Shown piece by piece: positions 8,928 to 17,475 of a DNA stretch of 64,000 bases. The first letter of the stretch is position 1. The number at the start of each line of letters is the position of its first letter. Position numbers and translations under genes: made by a program. The DNA comes from SZAS-79 sp965279075. GTDB taxonomy: Bacteria; Pseudomonadota; Gammaproteobacteria; Burkholderiales; SG8-39. The stretch is from NCBI GenBank assembly GCA_965279075.1, contig CBDIHI010000005.1, forward strand, positions 97,220-161,219, read 5' to 3'. The notes below the pieces were generated by a model, which searched no databases, was not told the origin of the DNA, and was given only the letters and a program-made list of their open reading frames with translations.

Positions 8928-9677
8928 TTATCTCCTCACGAAGAGGGCCGCCATCGCCCCGGCCAGCGCCATCGTGCAGACGACCATCGGCCCCGAGGGC
9001 AGGTCGGCCCCGGCGGACGCCGCCAGGCCCGACGCATAACCCAGCGCGCCGATCGCATAGGCGCAGGCCAGCCGGCGCCTCTTAACGTAGAACGTCGCAA
9101 GCGCAGGGATCACCAGGGTCGCGAACACCAGGTACAACCCGACCAGCTGCACCGATATGGTCACCGCGCAGGCGAACAGCACGTAGAACCCGGCCCGGCC
9201 GATACGTTCGCGAAGGCCGAACCACACCGCAACGATGACCCCGTACACGAGGGCATCGAGAGGCAGGCGGGACGGGTTCACCCACAGGATCTGCCCGACG
9301 AGGAGGTCCTTCAGGTGCTCCCCGCCGTGTGGGTTGCCAGCGAGAAGCAGGACCGCCGCGCTCGACGCGATCACGAACGTCACGCCGATGATCGCCTCCT
9401 GCACTTCGGGCCAGCGCCGCTCGGTCCACGTCAGCAGCAGCGCCGCCGCAAGGGCCGCCGACAGCGCGGCGACCTGCATCGCCGCGCCTTGGGGCTCCCA
9501 GCCCAGTGTGTCCGCGAAAATCACGCCGAGCCCCGCGATCTGCGCAATTGCCAGGTCGATGAACACGATGCCGCGGCCGATCACCTGCATGCCGAGCGGC
9601 ACATGGGTGGCCGTGACCAGCAGGCCGGCGATCATCGCCGGCAGCAGCAGTCCGAGGCTCGTCGCGTCGAGATTCAC
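8928..9677 (-). CDS. metal (zinc/manganese-type) ABC transporter permease, ZnuB family
   Basis: Integral membrane permease of 249 residues with about eight hydrophobic segments. GTG 9677 is chosen because it overlaps the stop of the metal-binding protein (GTGA) and opens a typical N-terminus, VNLDATSLGLLLPAMIAGL. The open frame upstream of it is shadow sequence. Family blocks include HVPLGMQVIGRGIVFIDLA and LVFATLVIPA. It is the last gene of the zinc cluster. No ATP-binding subunit gene occurs nearby, which is unusual for this family. Confidence 0.88.
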   Translation of the reverse strand: MNLDATSLGLLLPAMIAGLLVTATHVPLGMQVIGRGIVFIDLAIAQIAGLGVIFADTLGWEPQGAAMQVAALSAALAAALLLTWTERRWPEVQEAIIGVTFVIASSAAVLLLAGNPHGGEHLKDLLVGQILWVNPSRLPLDALVYGVIVAVWFGLRERIGRAGFYVLFACAVTISVQLVGLYLVFATLVIPALATFYVKRRRLACAYAIGALGYASGLAASAGADLPSGPMVVCTMALAGAMAALFVRR

Positions 9678-10579
9678 TTGACCGCCGCCAGCAGCCGGTC
9701 GAGCGTGTCGTCGAACAGGCCGAAGAGATCCTTCGACCGCTCGCTCCCGCCGACCGTGTACGGCAGCATCGCGGCCGGGATCCCGGTGCGCCCGGAAAGG
9801 AACTCGGCAGCCTTGGGGCTGTTGTACGCCGAATAGACGATCACCTTCGCGGGAGCCGCCTTCATCCGGTCGACCAGGTCCGCAAGGTGCGAAGGCGTAG
9901 GCGGCAGGCCGGGCTTGGGCTCGAGGCTTCCCGCCTCCTGCAGGCCCAGCCAATGGATCAGGTACGACATGTCCTTATGGTAGACGACCAGGGGGACGCC
10001 CCTGAGGCGAGCGCCGGCCTTCTCCCAACGTGCCGTCGCCGCCTGCCAGCGCCCGAGAAAGGTTGCGAGTCCCGCCTTGTAGGCCGCGGCATTGCCCGGA
10101 TCGACCTGCGCGAGGCGCGCGCCCAGCGCCTCGGCGACTTTCGCGATGTTGCGCGGGTCAAGGTGCACGTGCGGATTCCCGCCGGGATGCACGTCGCCCA
10201 TGGCCCGGTCGAGCGTCCTGGGTATCTCCAGCCGCGTCACGAACTGCGAGGCTTCGAGGAACCCCGGCGTGCCCGGCTGGACCTTCGCGTTGCCCGATTG
10301 CGAGAACAGCAGCGGCAGCCAGCCCACTTCGAGTTCCGACCCGGTGCAGACGACGAGGTCCGCGGAACGGGTCCGTGCGATGAGGCTCGGCCGCGCCTCG
10401 ATCCTGTGCGGGTCCTGCAGCGCAGTGGTCGCGGAGTACACCGCGACCCGGTCCCCGCCGATCTCCCTGGCGAGCGCCCCCCACTCGGGTTCGCAAGCGA
10501 AAACGTTGAGCGCGGCAGCGGCAGGCAACGTGGCGGACACGAATACGAACGCGAACAGCGTCTTCAATGTCGTTCTCAT
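9674..10579 (-). CDS. metal ABC transporter substrate-binding protein, ZnuA-like (cluster A-I)
   Basis: Periplasmic receptor of 301 residues with a signal peptide (about 1-23, ending PAAAALN). Three histidines sit where the family binds Zn or Mn: QDPHRIEARPS, NPHVHLDP and VVYHKDMSYL. The long His-rich loop of many ZnuA proteins is absent. The neighbouring COG0523 GTPase and outer-membrane barrel favour zinc as substrate, which is inference. It starts 9 nt after the barrel gene and overlaps the permease, consistent with one transcript. Confidence 0.88.
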   Translation of the reverse strand: MRTTLKTLFAFVFVSATLPAAAALNVFACEPEWGALAREIGGDRVAVYSATTALQDPHRIEARPSLIARTRSADLVVCTGSELEVGWLPLLFSQSGNAKVQPGTPGFLEASQFVTRLEIPRTLDRAMGDVHPGGNPHVHLDPRNIAKVAEALGARLAQVDPGNAAAYKAGLATFLGRWQAATARWEKAGARLRGVPLVVYHKDMSYLIHWLGLQEAGSLEPKPGLPPTPSHLADLVDRMKAAPAKVIVYSAYNSPKAAEFLSGRTGIPAAMLPYTVGGSERSKDLFGLFDDTLDRLLAAVK

Positions 10580-10588
10580 CGCATCACC

Positions 10589-12028
10589 TCAGAACTTGTG
10601 CGCACCATGGGCCCCGAGGCTCATGATGTACTGGAGGAAAACCTGGTTGTCGGTCACGCCGGGCTGCGAGCGGTCGCGCGCGAACTGGAGCCTCAGGCGG
10701 CTGAACTCGCTCGGGCTCCAGTCGACCATGAAGGTGTTCCTGGTCGGCTTGTAGGCACTCAGGATCGGGAAATCCGCTGCGGCCAGCGCGCCCGATCCGA
10801 CGAGGCCGATGGCGGCGGTGCCCGATTCAAGGCGGTCGTAGCGGTAGCCCGCACGCCATTGCGGCATGAACTGGTAGACGCCCTGCACATAGAGGCCCGA
10901 CTGGCGCGACGCATAGGCATCGGTTTGCGTGCCGAGCGAGGCGGCGGCGGTGTCGTAGGTGAGCGCGCCGTTCTCCATGCGCCGGAAGTACTCCCCCTGA
11001 AGCTTGAAGCTGGTCTGCGTCGCGTTGCCGTTCGGCGCCCACTTCAGCACGCCGTCCAGCACCCACAGCCGGCTGCGGCCCGTGAAGCTGTTGGTCACGC
11101 CGGCCCCGGCGGAATCGAGGTCGGTGTAGGTGCGGTCCTGCGGCGAGGTCCGCAAGTGCGACAACCCGACGCGCCACGCGGTGCTGTCGCCGATGTCGCC
11201 GCCGAGGTGCGCGAACAGCACCCCGGACCCCAGGCCGTTCTTGCTGCGGCCGCCGTCGGGTCCGCCGGGAAACGCCCGTCCGCGTCCCGCTTCGGCGCCG
11301 AGCGCGAAGTACACGTCGGTCGGCGCGACCCACTTCAGCTGTACCCCGTCGTCGGAAAGCTGGTTGCCGAGGAAGGCCTTCGCCGCGAGGGATGCATCGG
11401 TGAAATCCCACGCATGCGCATGGATCTCATTCTGGTAGCCCACCCCCGAATAGAACCGCCCCGCCTTCAGTGTGAAGCCGTTCGACAGGCCCAGCGTCTG
11501 CAGGTAGCCCTCCTCGATGCCTATGCTGTTGTCCGCGCCGATCGCGGCGATCAGCGTGCCGCGGAAATACGAGTCGACGTTGGCGCTCAGCACGAGTTCC
11601 GACTCGCCAAGGCTGAGGCCGCGGGCCGGCGGCGCGACTTCCCCGCCCGTAGGCGCGAAGCCCGAGAGGCGGTAGCTGGCAGGGTCGCGCTTGAGGTTGC
11701 CGTACGTGCCGTTGAGGATCAGGGAGATCCCGGGGTTGAACGCACTTTGCCCGGGCGAAGCCTGGCCGGACGCGCTGCCGCCAGCCTGTGCCACGGCCCG
11801 TGTGGCGACGGACTCCGCCTTGCTCGCCGCGGCTTCGGCACGGCCCGTGGACTGCTCGGCCTGCTGCAGGCGCCTCTCCAGTGCCTCGATGCGCTTCTCG
11901 TAACTATCCTTAAGTTGCCTGACCTGCTCGCGCAGTTCCTTCAAGTCCTCGTCGCTTGCCGCGAATGCGGCGCACGGCGCCGCCAGCGCGGTGGCGACGG
12001 CGAATGCAATAAGCCAGTGCTTGTACAT
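10589..12028 (-). CDS. outer-membrane beta-barrel protein in the zinc cluster
   Basis: Of 479 residues from ATG 12028, which has GAGGAG upstream. A signal peptide (about 1-23), then a heptad-like coiled coil (about 28-70, ELREQVRQLKDSYEKRIEALERR), then a long region of alternating strands rich in Gly, Tyr and Arg and ending in Phe. This is the layout of trimeric-anchored or porin-like barrels. Such genes occur beside zinc ABC systems in betaproteobacteria, so a role in zinc passage across the outer membrane is plausible but not shown. There is no TonB box or plug, so a TonB-dependent receptor is unlikely. Confidence 0.75.
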   Translation of the reverse strand: MYKHWLIAFAVATALAAPCAAFAASDEDLKELREQVRQLKDSYEKRIEALERRLQQAEQSTGRAEAAASKAESVATRAVAQAGGSASGQASPGQSAFNPGISLILNGTYGNLKRDPASYRLSGFAPTGGEVAPPARGLSLGESELVLSANVDSYFRGTLIAAIGADNSIGIEEGYLQTLGLSNGFTLKAGRFYSGVGYQNEIHAHAWDFTDASLAAKAFLGNQLSDDGVQLKWVAPTDVYFALGAEAGRGRAFPGGPDGGRSKNGLGSGVLFAHLGGDIGDSTAWRVGLSHLRTSPQDRTYTDLDSAGAGVTNSFTGRSRLWVLDGVLKWAPNGNATQTSFKLQGEYFRRMENGALTYDTAAASLGTQTDAYASRQSGLYVQGVYQFMPQWRAGYRYDRLESGTAAIGLVGSGALAAADFPILSAYKPTRNTFMVDWSPSEFSRLRLQFARDRSQPGVTDNQVFLQYIMSLGAHGAHKF

Positions 12029-12107
12029 GACCTCTCCTCGAATCCATGGTGGTGCCCCCCTCGCGGGAGCGCACGACAAGGCCGCACGATCGCGGCCGCA
12101 GGGAAAC

Positions 12108-12428
12108 TCAGGCGGAGAAGGGAGGGGCGCGGGAGCGGAACGCCGCGGCGGGTGCTTCGCCGGTGCGTACTGCTATGGGAGGAAGTACGTGTTGCGAGAC
12201 ATCACCGGCAACCAGGAAGGTGCCGGCTTCCGCCGCCGTGCCGTCCAGCGCGTGGACGACCAGGCATTGGTCGGTGGCATGCTTGAGCGGCGACGGTGCT
12301 TTTTCGTCCTGCGCGGCCGCCGCGGCGAGGTCATGCTGCGCATGGGCGAGCGCATGCAGCTGCGCCGCGCTGCCGGAAAAGGCCAGCGCGAACGCGAGGA
12401 GCAGTCTCAGGAAGAAGGGCTTGCCCAT
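12108..12428 (-). CDS. small secreted protein with His/Cys residues, hypothetical
   Basis: Of 106 residues. The N-terminus MGKPFFLRLLLAFALAFSGSAA is a clear signal peptide, and the mature part carries HALAHAQHD and a DQCLVVHALDG segment. It resembles short DUF2946-type proteins found with metal-homeostasis genes, but I do not recognise it firmly. It lies between the COG0523 GTPase and the barrel gene on the same strand. No strong ribosome-binding site is visible, so translation probably depends on coupling. The histidines suggest a periplasmic metal-binding or metal-handling role, which is inference. Confidence 0.6.
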   Translation of the reverse strand: MGKPFFLRLLLAFALAFSGSAAQLHALAHAQHDLAAAAAQDEKAPSPLKHATDQCLVVHALDGTAAEAGTFLVAGDVSQHVLPPIAVRTGEAPAAAFRSRAPPFSA

Positions 12429-12470
12429 GCGTGGATCATACCCGCGACGTCAAATGCCCCTGGTGCAGGG

Positions 12471-13457
12471 CTACTTCGCCCCCGCGAGGCACTGGTCGAG
12501 GCCGGCGATGAAGAGGTCCTTCGGGAGCTTCCTGCCGATGAACACCATCAGCGAAGCCTTCTTGTCGGTCTTCGCCCAGGGCTTGCCGACATCGCCGCCC
12601 ATCATCATGTGCACGCCCTGGAAGACGACGCGGTTGGGATTGCCCTTCATCCACAGCACGCCCTTGTAGCGCAGCAGGTCCGGGCCGTAGACCTGGATCA
12701 TGCCGCCGAGGAACTGCTCGAGCTTGGCGCCGTCGAAAGGCTTGTCGGTGCGGTAGATGAACGACTCGACCTCGTCGTGGTGCTCGTGCGCCGAGTCGGT
12801 GAGGAAATCCGGCTCCAGCTCGAGGATCGCGTTGAGGTTGAAGCCGCGGATGTCGAGCACCTCGGCGATGGGCGCATTGCCGAAATGCACGTGCTTGATC
12901 GGCGCGCGCGGGTTCATCTTGCGGATGCGGTCCGACAGCGACTTCACTTCCTCTTCCGTGACCAGGTCGGTCTTCGACATCAGGATCCGGTCGGCGAAAC
13001 CCACCTGCTCCTGCGCCTCGTGGTATTCGTCGAGCGTCTCGGGGGCGTGCTTGGCGTCGACGATGGTGAGGATCGAATCGAGCAGGTAGCTGCCGCCGAT
13101 CTCCTCGTCGGTGAAGAAGGTCTGCGCCACCGGGCCCGGGTCGGCCATGCCGGTGGTCTCGATGATCACGCGGTCGAACTTCAGGGCCCCGCTCGCGCGC
13201 TTGTCCTTGAGCGAGCCGAGGATGCGGATCAGGTCACCGCGCACCGTGCAGCAGATGCAGCCGTTGTTCATCTCGACGATCTGCTCGTCGCCGGTCTCGA
13301 GGATGTCGTTGTCCACGCCGACTTCGCCGAACTCGTTCTCGATCACGGCGATCTTCTGGCCGTGGTCTTCCTTGAGGATGCGGTTCAGCAGCGTGGTCTT
13401 GCCGCTGCCGAGAAAGCCCGTGAGGATGGTGACGGGGATCATCTGGTCCTGCTGCAT
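12471..13457 (-). CDS. COG0523 (CobW/ZigA-type) GTP-dependent metallochaperone
   Basis: G3E GTPase of 328 residues. Walker A GFLGSGKTT is at about residues 14-22. The metal-binding CxCC motif (GCICC) is near residues 66-70, followed by IETTGMADP and SKTDL. A His-rich patch (AHEHHDE) separates the GTPase from the C-terminal CobW_C domain. Family members deliver zinc to client proteins during zinc limitation. CAGGAG precedes the ATG. As the first gene of the minus-strand cluster it sets the zinc theme. No clear Zur-type palindrome is visible in the 110 bases upstream, though TAGAAT there could be a -10 box. Confidence 0.9.
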   Translation of the reverse strand: MQQDQMIPVTILTGFLGSGKTTLLNRILKEDHGQKIAVIENEFGEVGVDNDILETGDEQIVEMNNGCICCTVRGDLIRILGSLKDKRASGALKFDRVIIETTGMADPGPVAQTFFTDEEIGGSYLLDSILTIVDAKHAPETLDEYHEAQEQVGFADRILMSKTDLVTEEEVKSLSDRIRKMNPRAPIKHVHFGNAPIAEVLDIRGFNLNAILELEPDFLTDSAHEHHDEVESFIYRTDKPFDGAKLEQFLGGMIQVYGPDLLRYKGVLWMKGNPNRVVFQGVHMMMGGDVGKPWAKTDKKASLMVFIGRKLPKDLFIAGLDQCLAGAK

Positions 13458-13570
13458 GGCGACTCCTGGGTGCTGCTGTGCTGGGGAGGGCGGATTCTAC
13501 TCCGTGGCCGAGCCTGTAAGGAACCGCGCCCGCAGTGCGACGAGTCCGGGACACCATATGGAGGATCGCA

Positions 13571-14260
13571 ATGAAGGATTCAAGCCCTTACCTCGGCGCA
13601 TCCCTGTCCCGCCGCGGCTTCCTCGGCGCTTCGGCCGCGGCCTTGGCCACGGCGGCAACCGGGGTTTGGCTGCCGCTGGAGGCCGGCGCGGCCAACAGCA
13701 GCATCCACGACTTGCGCGGCGAGGTCCTGGTGAACGGGAAGAGGATCACCCGGAATGCGGCGATCCGGCTCGGCGACACCGTGGCCACCGGCATGGGCGG
13801 CTACCTCGTGTTCGCGCTGGGCGGGGACGCGTTCATGCTGCGCGAGAAGAGCGAGCTGCGGATCGACCCTGCGCCCAGGGACAACCTGATCGTCACGGGC
13901 CTGCGCCTGGTCACCGGCGCGCTCGGGGCGGTGTTCGGAAAACGGCCGGCAGGCAAAGTCAACATCGTCGCCGCCACGGTCACGGCCGGGATTCGCGGCA
14001 CGGGTGTCTACATGGAAGCGCACGACGAAGGCACCTATTTCTGCAGCTGCTACGGCACGGTGGACCTGCAGGCCAACGCCAACCCGAGCGATCGCGAGAG
14101 CATCGTCGCTTCGCGCCACAACAACCCGCGCATGATCCTGAAGGAAGCGCGGAACGGCGAGCTGTTCCTGCCTTCGACCTTCCAGACGCACACCGACGAC
14201 GAGATGGACCGGCTGGAGAAGGCCGTCGGGCGCCGTGCCCCCTGGTCTCAGGCGCGGTAG
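13571..14260 (+). CDS. FecR-domain protein with Tat signal, orphan
   Basis: Of 229 residues from ATG 13571, with GGAGG about 7 nt upstream. The N-terminus has a twin-arginine signal (SRRGFLGASAA) and a hydrophobic stretch ending near AGAANS. The rest matches the FecR beta-sandwich pattern: GEVLVNGKRI, LGDTVATGMGGYLVF, and VTAGIRGTGVYME. FecR proteins usually work with an ECF sigma factor or carry surface signals. Neither a sigma factor nor a receptor gene is adjacent, so the role is open. Its 3' end overlaps the convergent rlmI by 13 nt. Confidence 0.78.
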   Translation: MKDSSPYLGASLSRRGFLGASAAALATAATGVWLPLEAGAANSSIHDLRGEVLVNGKRITRNAAIRLGDTVATGMGGYLVFALGGDAFMLREKSELRIDPAPRDNLIVTGLRLVTGALGAVFGKRPAGKVNIVAATVTAGIRGTGVYMEAHDEGTYFCSCYGTVDLQANANPSDRESIVASRHNNPRMILKEARNGELFLPSTFQTHTDDEMDRLEKAVGRRAPWSQAR

Positions 14261-15453
14261 ACCAGCAGCCCCTTGAGGTAGTCGCCCTCGGGAAACTCCA
14301 GCGCCACCGGATGGTCGGCCGCCGGTCCGAAGCGCTCGATGATGCGTGCGTCCGCCCCCGCGTCCAGCGCGGCGCCGGCGACGATCTTCTGGAACAGGTC
14401 CGGCGACACGCCACCCGAGCAGGAGAAGGTCGCGAGCAGGCCGCCCGGCGAAAGGAGCTTCAGCGCGAGCAGGTTGATGTCCTTGTAGGCCCGCGAGGCT
14501 TTCTCCACCTGCGCCGCAGTCGGCGCGAACTTGGGCGGGTCGAGCACGATCAGGTCGAACTTCGCACCGCGGTTGCGCAGGTCCCTCAGGTGCAGGAACA
14601 CGTCCGCCTCCTTGAACGAAAGGCGCGACGCGTCCAGCGCATTGGCCTTGAGGTTGCGCTGCGCCATCGCGATCGCCGTGCCTGAACTGTCGATCGCGCT
14701 CACGTGCTTCGCCCCGCCCGCCAGCGACGAGATCGCGAAGCCCCCGGTGTAGCAGAAGCAATCCAGCACTTCGCGCCCCGCGGAGATCTGCCTCACGCGC
14801 AGGCGGTTCGCGCGCTGGTCGAGGAAGAATCCCGTTTTCTGCCCCGCCGCAACGTCGACGCGGAACACGAGGCCGTGCTCGCTGATCGCGCAGCTCGAGG
14901 CATCGCTGTTGCCGCGCACGAAGCCGGCGCGTTCGGGCAGGCCTTCGAGCGTGCGTACCTCGGCGTCCGAGCGCTCGAACACCGCTTCGCAGCGCGTGAG
15001 CTCCACCAGCGCATCGAGGATCTCCTCGCGCCAGCGCTCCGTTCCGGCCGACAGGAACTGCGCGACCAGCACGTCCGCATAGCGGTCGACGATCAGGCCG
15101 GGAATGCCGTCAGACTCGCCGTGGACCAGCCGCATCGCGTTGGTGTGTTCGCCGAGCGGCAACCTCGCGCGCATGTCCAGTGCCCGCTGCAGCCGCTCGC
15201 GCAGGAACGCGGCGTCGACCTTCGCCGCGGCGTCCCAGGTCCACATGCGCCCGCGGATCTGCGACTGCGGACTGTAGGCCGCAAGCCCGAGCGGCTGGCC
15301 CTCGGCGCTGCGCACGAGGACCGTGTCGCCGCTTTGGGGGTCGCCGACGAGCTTCTCGATCGCGCCGGAGAACACCCACGGATGGCGGCGCTTGATCGAC
15401 TTGTCGCGCCCCTCCTTGAGCACGAGGACCGGCGGCGTACCCTTCGCGCTCAT
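14248..15453 (-). CDS. rlmI: 23S rRNA m5C1962 methyltransferase-like, class I SAM-dependent
   Basis: Of 401 residues from ATG 15453, which overlaps the stop of the upstream chromate gene (ATGA). It has an N-terminal PUA domain (KEGRDKSIKRRHPWVFSGAI), an EEHD-like linker, then a Rossmann methyltransferase with VLDCFCYTGGF, the motif IV LIVLDPPKF and a catalytic-type cysteine in TFSCSGGVS. RlmI methylates C1962 of 23S rRNA. The final residues (DYLKGLLVYRA) also match the family. Confidence 0.9.
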   Translation of the reverse strand: MSAKGTPPVLVLKEGRDKSIKRRHPWVFSGAIEKLVGDPQSGDTVLVRSAEGQPLGLAAYSPQSQIRGRMWTWDAAAKVDAAFLRERLQRALDMRARLPLGEHTNAMRLVHGESDGIPGLIVDRYADVLVAQFLSAGTERWREEILDALVELTRCEAVFERSDAEVRTLEGLPERAGFVRGNSDASSCAISEHGLVFRVDVAAGQKTGFFLDQRANRLRVRQISAGREVLDCFCYTGGFAISSLAGGAKHVSAIDSSGTAIAMAQRNLKANALDASRLSFKEADVFLHLRDLRNRGAKFDLIVLDPPKFAPTAAQVEKASRAYKDINLLALKLLSPGGLLATFSCSGGVSPDLFQKIVAGAALDAGADARIIERFGPAADHPVALEFPEGDYLKGLLVYRA

Positions 15454-15977
15454 ACGAACCCCAGGATGCCCGCCAGCGCGCCGGAGGCGATGAGCCACAG
15501 CGGATGCACCTTGGTGCGCCACGCGATCAATGCCGCTGCGACCGTGCAAACCATCGCCGGGCCGTTGCTCACGTTGGCGCCGGCCAGCAGTACGCCGGAG
15601 GCCAGCACGAGGCCGATCGTGATCGGTGCGAGGCCGTTGTCGACGATCTCGCGCCAGGCTGCAGCGCCTGCACGGCGCCAGAGCATGCGGTCCGCGTAAT
15701 ACGTCAGCAGGCTCGAGGGCAGGATCATCGCCACCGTCGTGACGAGCGCACCGGCGATGCCCGCGACCTGCCAGCCGAACAGGCTCACGACCAGCACGTT
15801 GGGGCCGGGCGCGGCCTGGGCCAGCGCGAAGAGGTCGCTGAACTCGCGGCCCGTGATCCAGCCGTGCACGTCCACCAGGCTGCGGTGCATCTCCGGCAGC
15901 ACCGAAACCGCCCCGCCGACCGACAGCAGCGACAGCACCGCGAAATCCGTGGCGAGGACCGACAGGCGTTCGATCAT
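15450..15977 (-). CDS. chromate transporter, short-chain half (second)
   Basis: Membrane protein of 175 residues, one CHR domain. The family block GGAVSVLPEMHRSLVDVHGW and the AQAAPGPNVLVVSLFGW motif are visible, with about five hydrophobic segments. Short CHR proteins act as pairs with opposite topology to export chromate. It overlaps the first half-gene upstream by 4 nt and rlmI downstream by 4 nt, so the pair is translated together. Chromate as substrate is taken from the family. Confidence 0.87.
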   Translation of the reverse strand: MIERLSVLATDFAVLSLLSVGGAVSVLPEMHRSLVDVHGWITGREFSDLFALAQAAPGPNVLVVSLFGWQVAGIAGALVTTVAMILPSSLLTYYADRMLWRRAGAAAWREIVDNGLAPITIGLVLASGVLLAGANVSNGPAMVCTVAAALIAWRTKVHPLWLIASGALAGILGFV

Positions 15978-16549
15978 GGCGCAGGCCTGTGGCCGAACCA
16001 CGCGGCTGCGATCGACACCGGCACCGCGACGGCGAGCACCAGCGCGAGCGGCATCCGCAGCAGCGACACCGCGCAGAAGGCCGCCACGCCGAACACGGCC
16101 CGCCACGTGCGCATCCGTGGCGAGGCCGCCATGCGCAGCGCGGTCGCTATGATGAGCCCCGCTGCGACGGCCGACACGCCTCGCAGGGCCGAGGCCACCG
16201 CGGGCAGCTGTGCGTAGCCGGAATACAGCACGCCGAGCATCAGCACCCCCACGAAAGGCACCGCGAGGATGCCGGCCAGCGCGGCGATCGCCCCTCGCGC
16301 GCCGAAGTGCCTCGCGCCTATGCAGATCGACACGTTGACGATGTTGGGCCCGGGCAGCGCCTGGCAGCGCGACACGATGTCGGTGAACTCGTCCATCGTC
16401 AGCCAGCGGTAGCTGTCGACCAGCGTGTGCCGCGCCACGGGCAGTACGCCGCCGAAGCCCTGCAGGCCCAGCTTCATGAAGGCGTGGAAGAGCTCCCCTA
16501 GCGAGCGCGGGACGTTCCTCGGGGTGATGGCCTCGGACGCCGCGCTCAT
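15974..16549 (-). CDS. chromate transporter, short-chain half (first)
   Basis: Membrane protein of 191 residues. The CHR signature is FMKLGLQGFGGVLPVARH with the motif CQALPGPNIVNVSICIG, the counterpart of the motif in the second half-gene. Fused chromate transporters have both halves in one chain; here they are separate and overlap by 4 nt (ATGA). Its start also overlaps the end of xerC, so it is embedded in the dapF-DUF484-xerC transcript. Confidence 0.87.
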   Translation of the reverse strand: MSAASEAITPRNVPRSLGELFHAFMKLGLQGFGGVLPVARHTLVDSYRWLTMDEFTDIVSRCQALPGPNIVNVSICIGARHFGARGAIAALAGILAVPFVGVLMLGVLYSGYAQLPAVASALRGVSAVAAGLIIATALRMAASPRMRTWRAVFGVAAFCAVSLLRMPLALVLAVAVPVSIAAAWFGHRPAP

Positions 16550-17475
16550 TTCTTGCGGGCCCTCGGATGGGCCTTGTCGTAGACCTTGGCCAGCGCCTGG
16601 AAATCAAGGTGGGTGTAGATCTGCGTGGTCGAGATGCTGGCGTGGCCGAGCATCTCCTGCACCGCGCGCAGGTCCTGCGAGGACTGCAGCACGTGGCTGG
16701 CGAACGAGTGCCGCAGCATGTGCGGGTGGACCTTCCCCCCGGCGCCGTGCGCCTGTGCCCATGCGTCCAGCCGCGTCGCGAGCGCCGAGGCCGAGATGCG
16801 TTTGCCGCGCGCGCCCACGAAAAGCGCCTTTTCTCCCGGCGCAGCGAGCTGCGCGCGCACCTCAATCCACGCCGCCAGTGCTTCGCGCGCCTTCGAGCCC
16901 ACCGGGATCGTGCGTGTCTTGGAGCCCTTGCCGGTCACTGTGACCAGGCCTTCGCGCAAGTCGAGGCGCCCGTCACCCCAGTCCAGGGACAGCACTTCCG
17001 CGCGCCGCAGGCCGGAGGAATACATCAGCTCGAACATCGCGTGGTCGCGCAGCTGTTCCACGGTGCCGCCGGTCGGGACCTCGAGCAGCCGTTGCGCGGC
17101 TTCCACCGACAGCGCCTTGGGCAACGTGCGCGGGGCCCTGGCGGCGCGAATGCCTGCGCAGGGATTGGCCGCGAACCCCTTGTGGCGCACGAGCCAGTGG
17201 TAGAGCCCGCGCCAGGCCGACAGCAGGTTGGCCAGCGCGCGCGGCGCGAGGCCCTTGGCGTGCAGCCGCGCGATCGAACGGCGCACCTGGGCGCCTTGCA
17301 TCGATTCGAGCCGCGCCGCGCCCAGCAACTCGAGCAGCTTCGCTAGGCTGCGCGCATAGTTGGCAACCGTGACCGCCGAAAGGTGGCGCTGGTGGGCCAG
17401 CGACCCGAGGTACTCCTGCACGAGGAGGGCGTCTGGATGCGTGGCCGGGGTCTGCTCCACGCCGGCCCCCTTCAC
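16546..17475 (-). CDS. xerC: tyrosine recombinase XerC
   Basis: Site-specific recombinase that, with XerD, resolves chromosome dimers at dif. Of 309 residues from GTG 17475, which overlaps the DUF484 stop (GTGA); a GTG 15 nt later is an alternative. It has an N-terminal SAM-like domain (LLVQEYLGSLAHQRHLS) and a catalytic domain with the Arg in SGLRRAEVLSL, Lys in GKGSKTR, the HPHMLRHSFASH box, LGHASISTTQ and the nucleophile Tyr in IYTHLDF. It is adjacent to dapF and DUF484, as in many proteobacteria. Confidence 0.95.
   Translation of the reverse strand: MKGAGVEQTPATHPDALLVQEYLGSLAHQRHLSAVTVANYARSLAKLLELLGAARLESMQGAQVRRSIARLHAKGLAPRALANLLSAWRGLYHWLVRHKGFAANPCAGIRAARAPRTLPKALSVEAAQRLLEVPTGGTVEQLRDHAMFELMYSSGLRRAEVLSLDWGDGRLDLREGLVTVTGKGSKTRTIPVGSKAREALAAWIEVRAQLAAPGEKALFVGARGKRISASALATRLDAWAQAHGAGGKVHPHMLRHSFASHVLQSSQDLRAVQEMLGHASISTTQIYTHLDFQALAKVYDKAHPRARKK

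Noticed and set aside
8928..9953. Longer start for the zinc permease
   Set aside because: The extra 92 residues are Arg/Gly/Pro-rich shadow sequence over the metal-binding protein gene; GTG 9677 fits coupling and family length.
10589..12028. TonB-dependent zinc receptor (ZnuD type)
   Set aside because: No plug domain or TonB box; instead an N-terminal coiled coil and a barrel of porin size.
13458..13570. Zur box upstream of the COG0523 gene
   Set aside because: No GTTATA-type palindrome was found; only a single TAGAAT resembling a -10 box.
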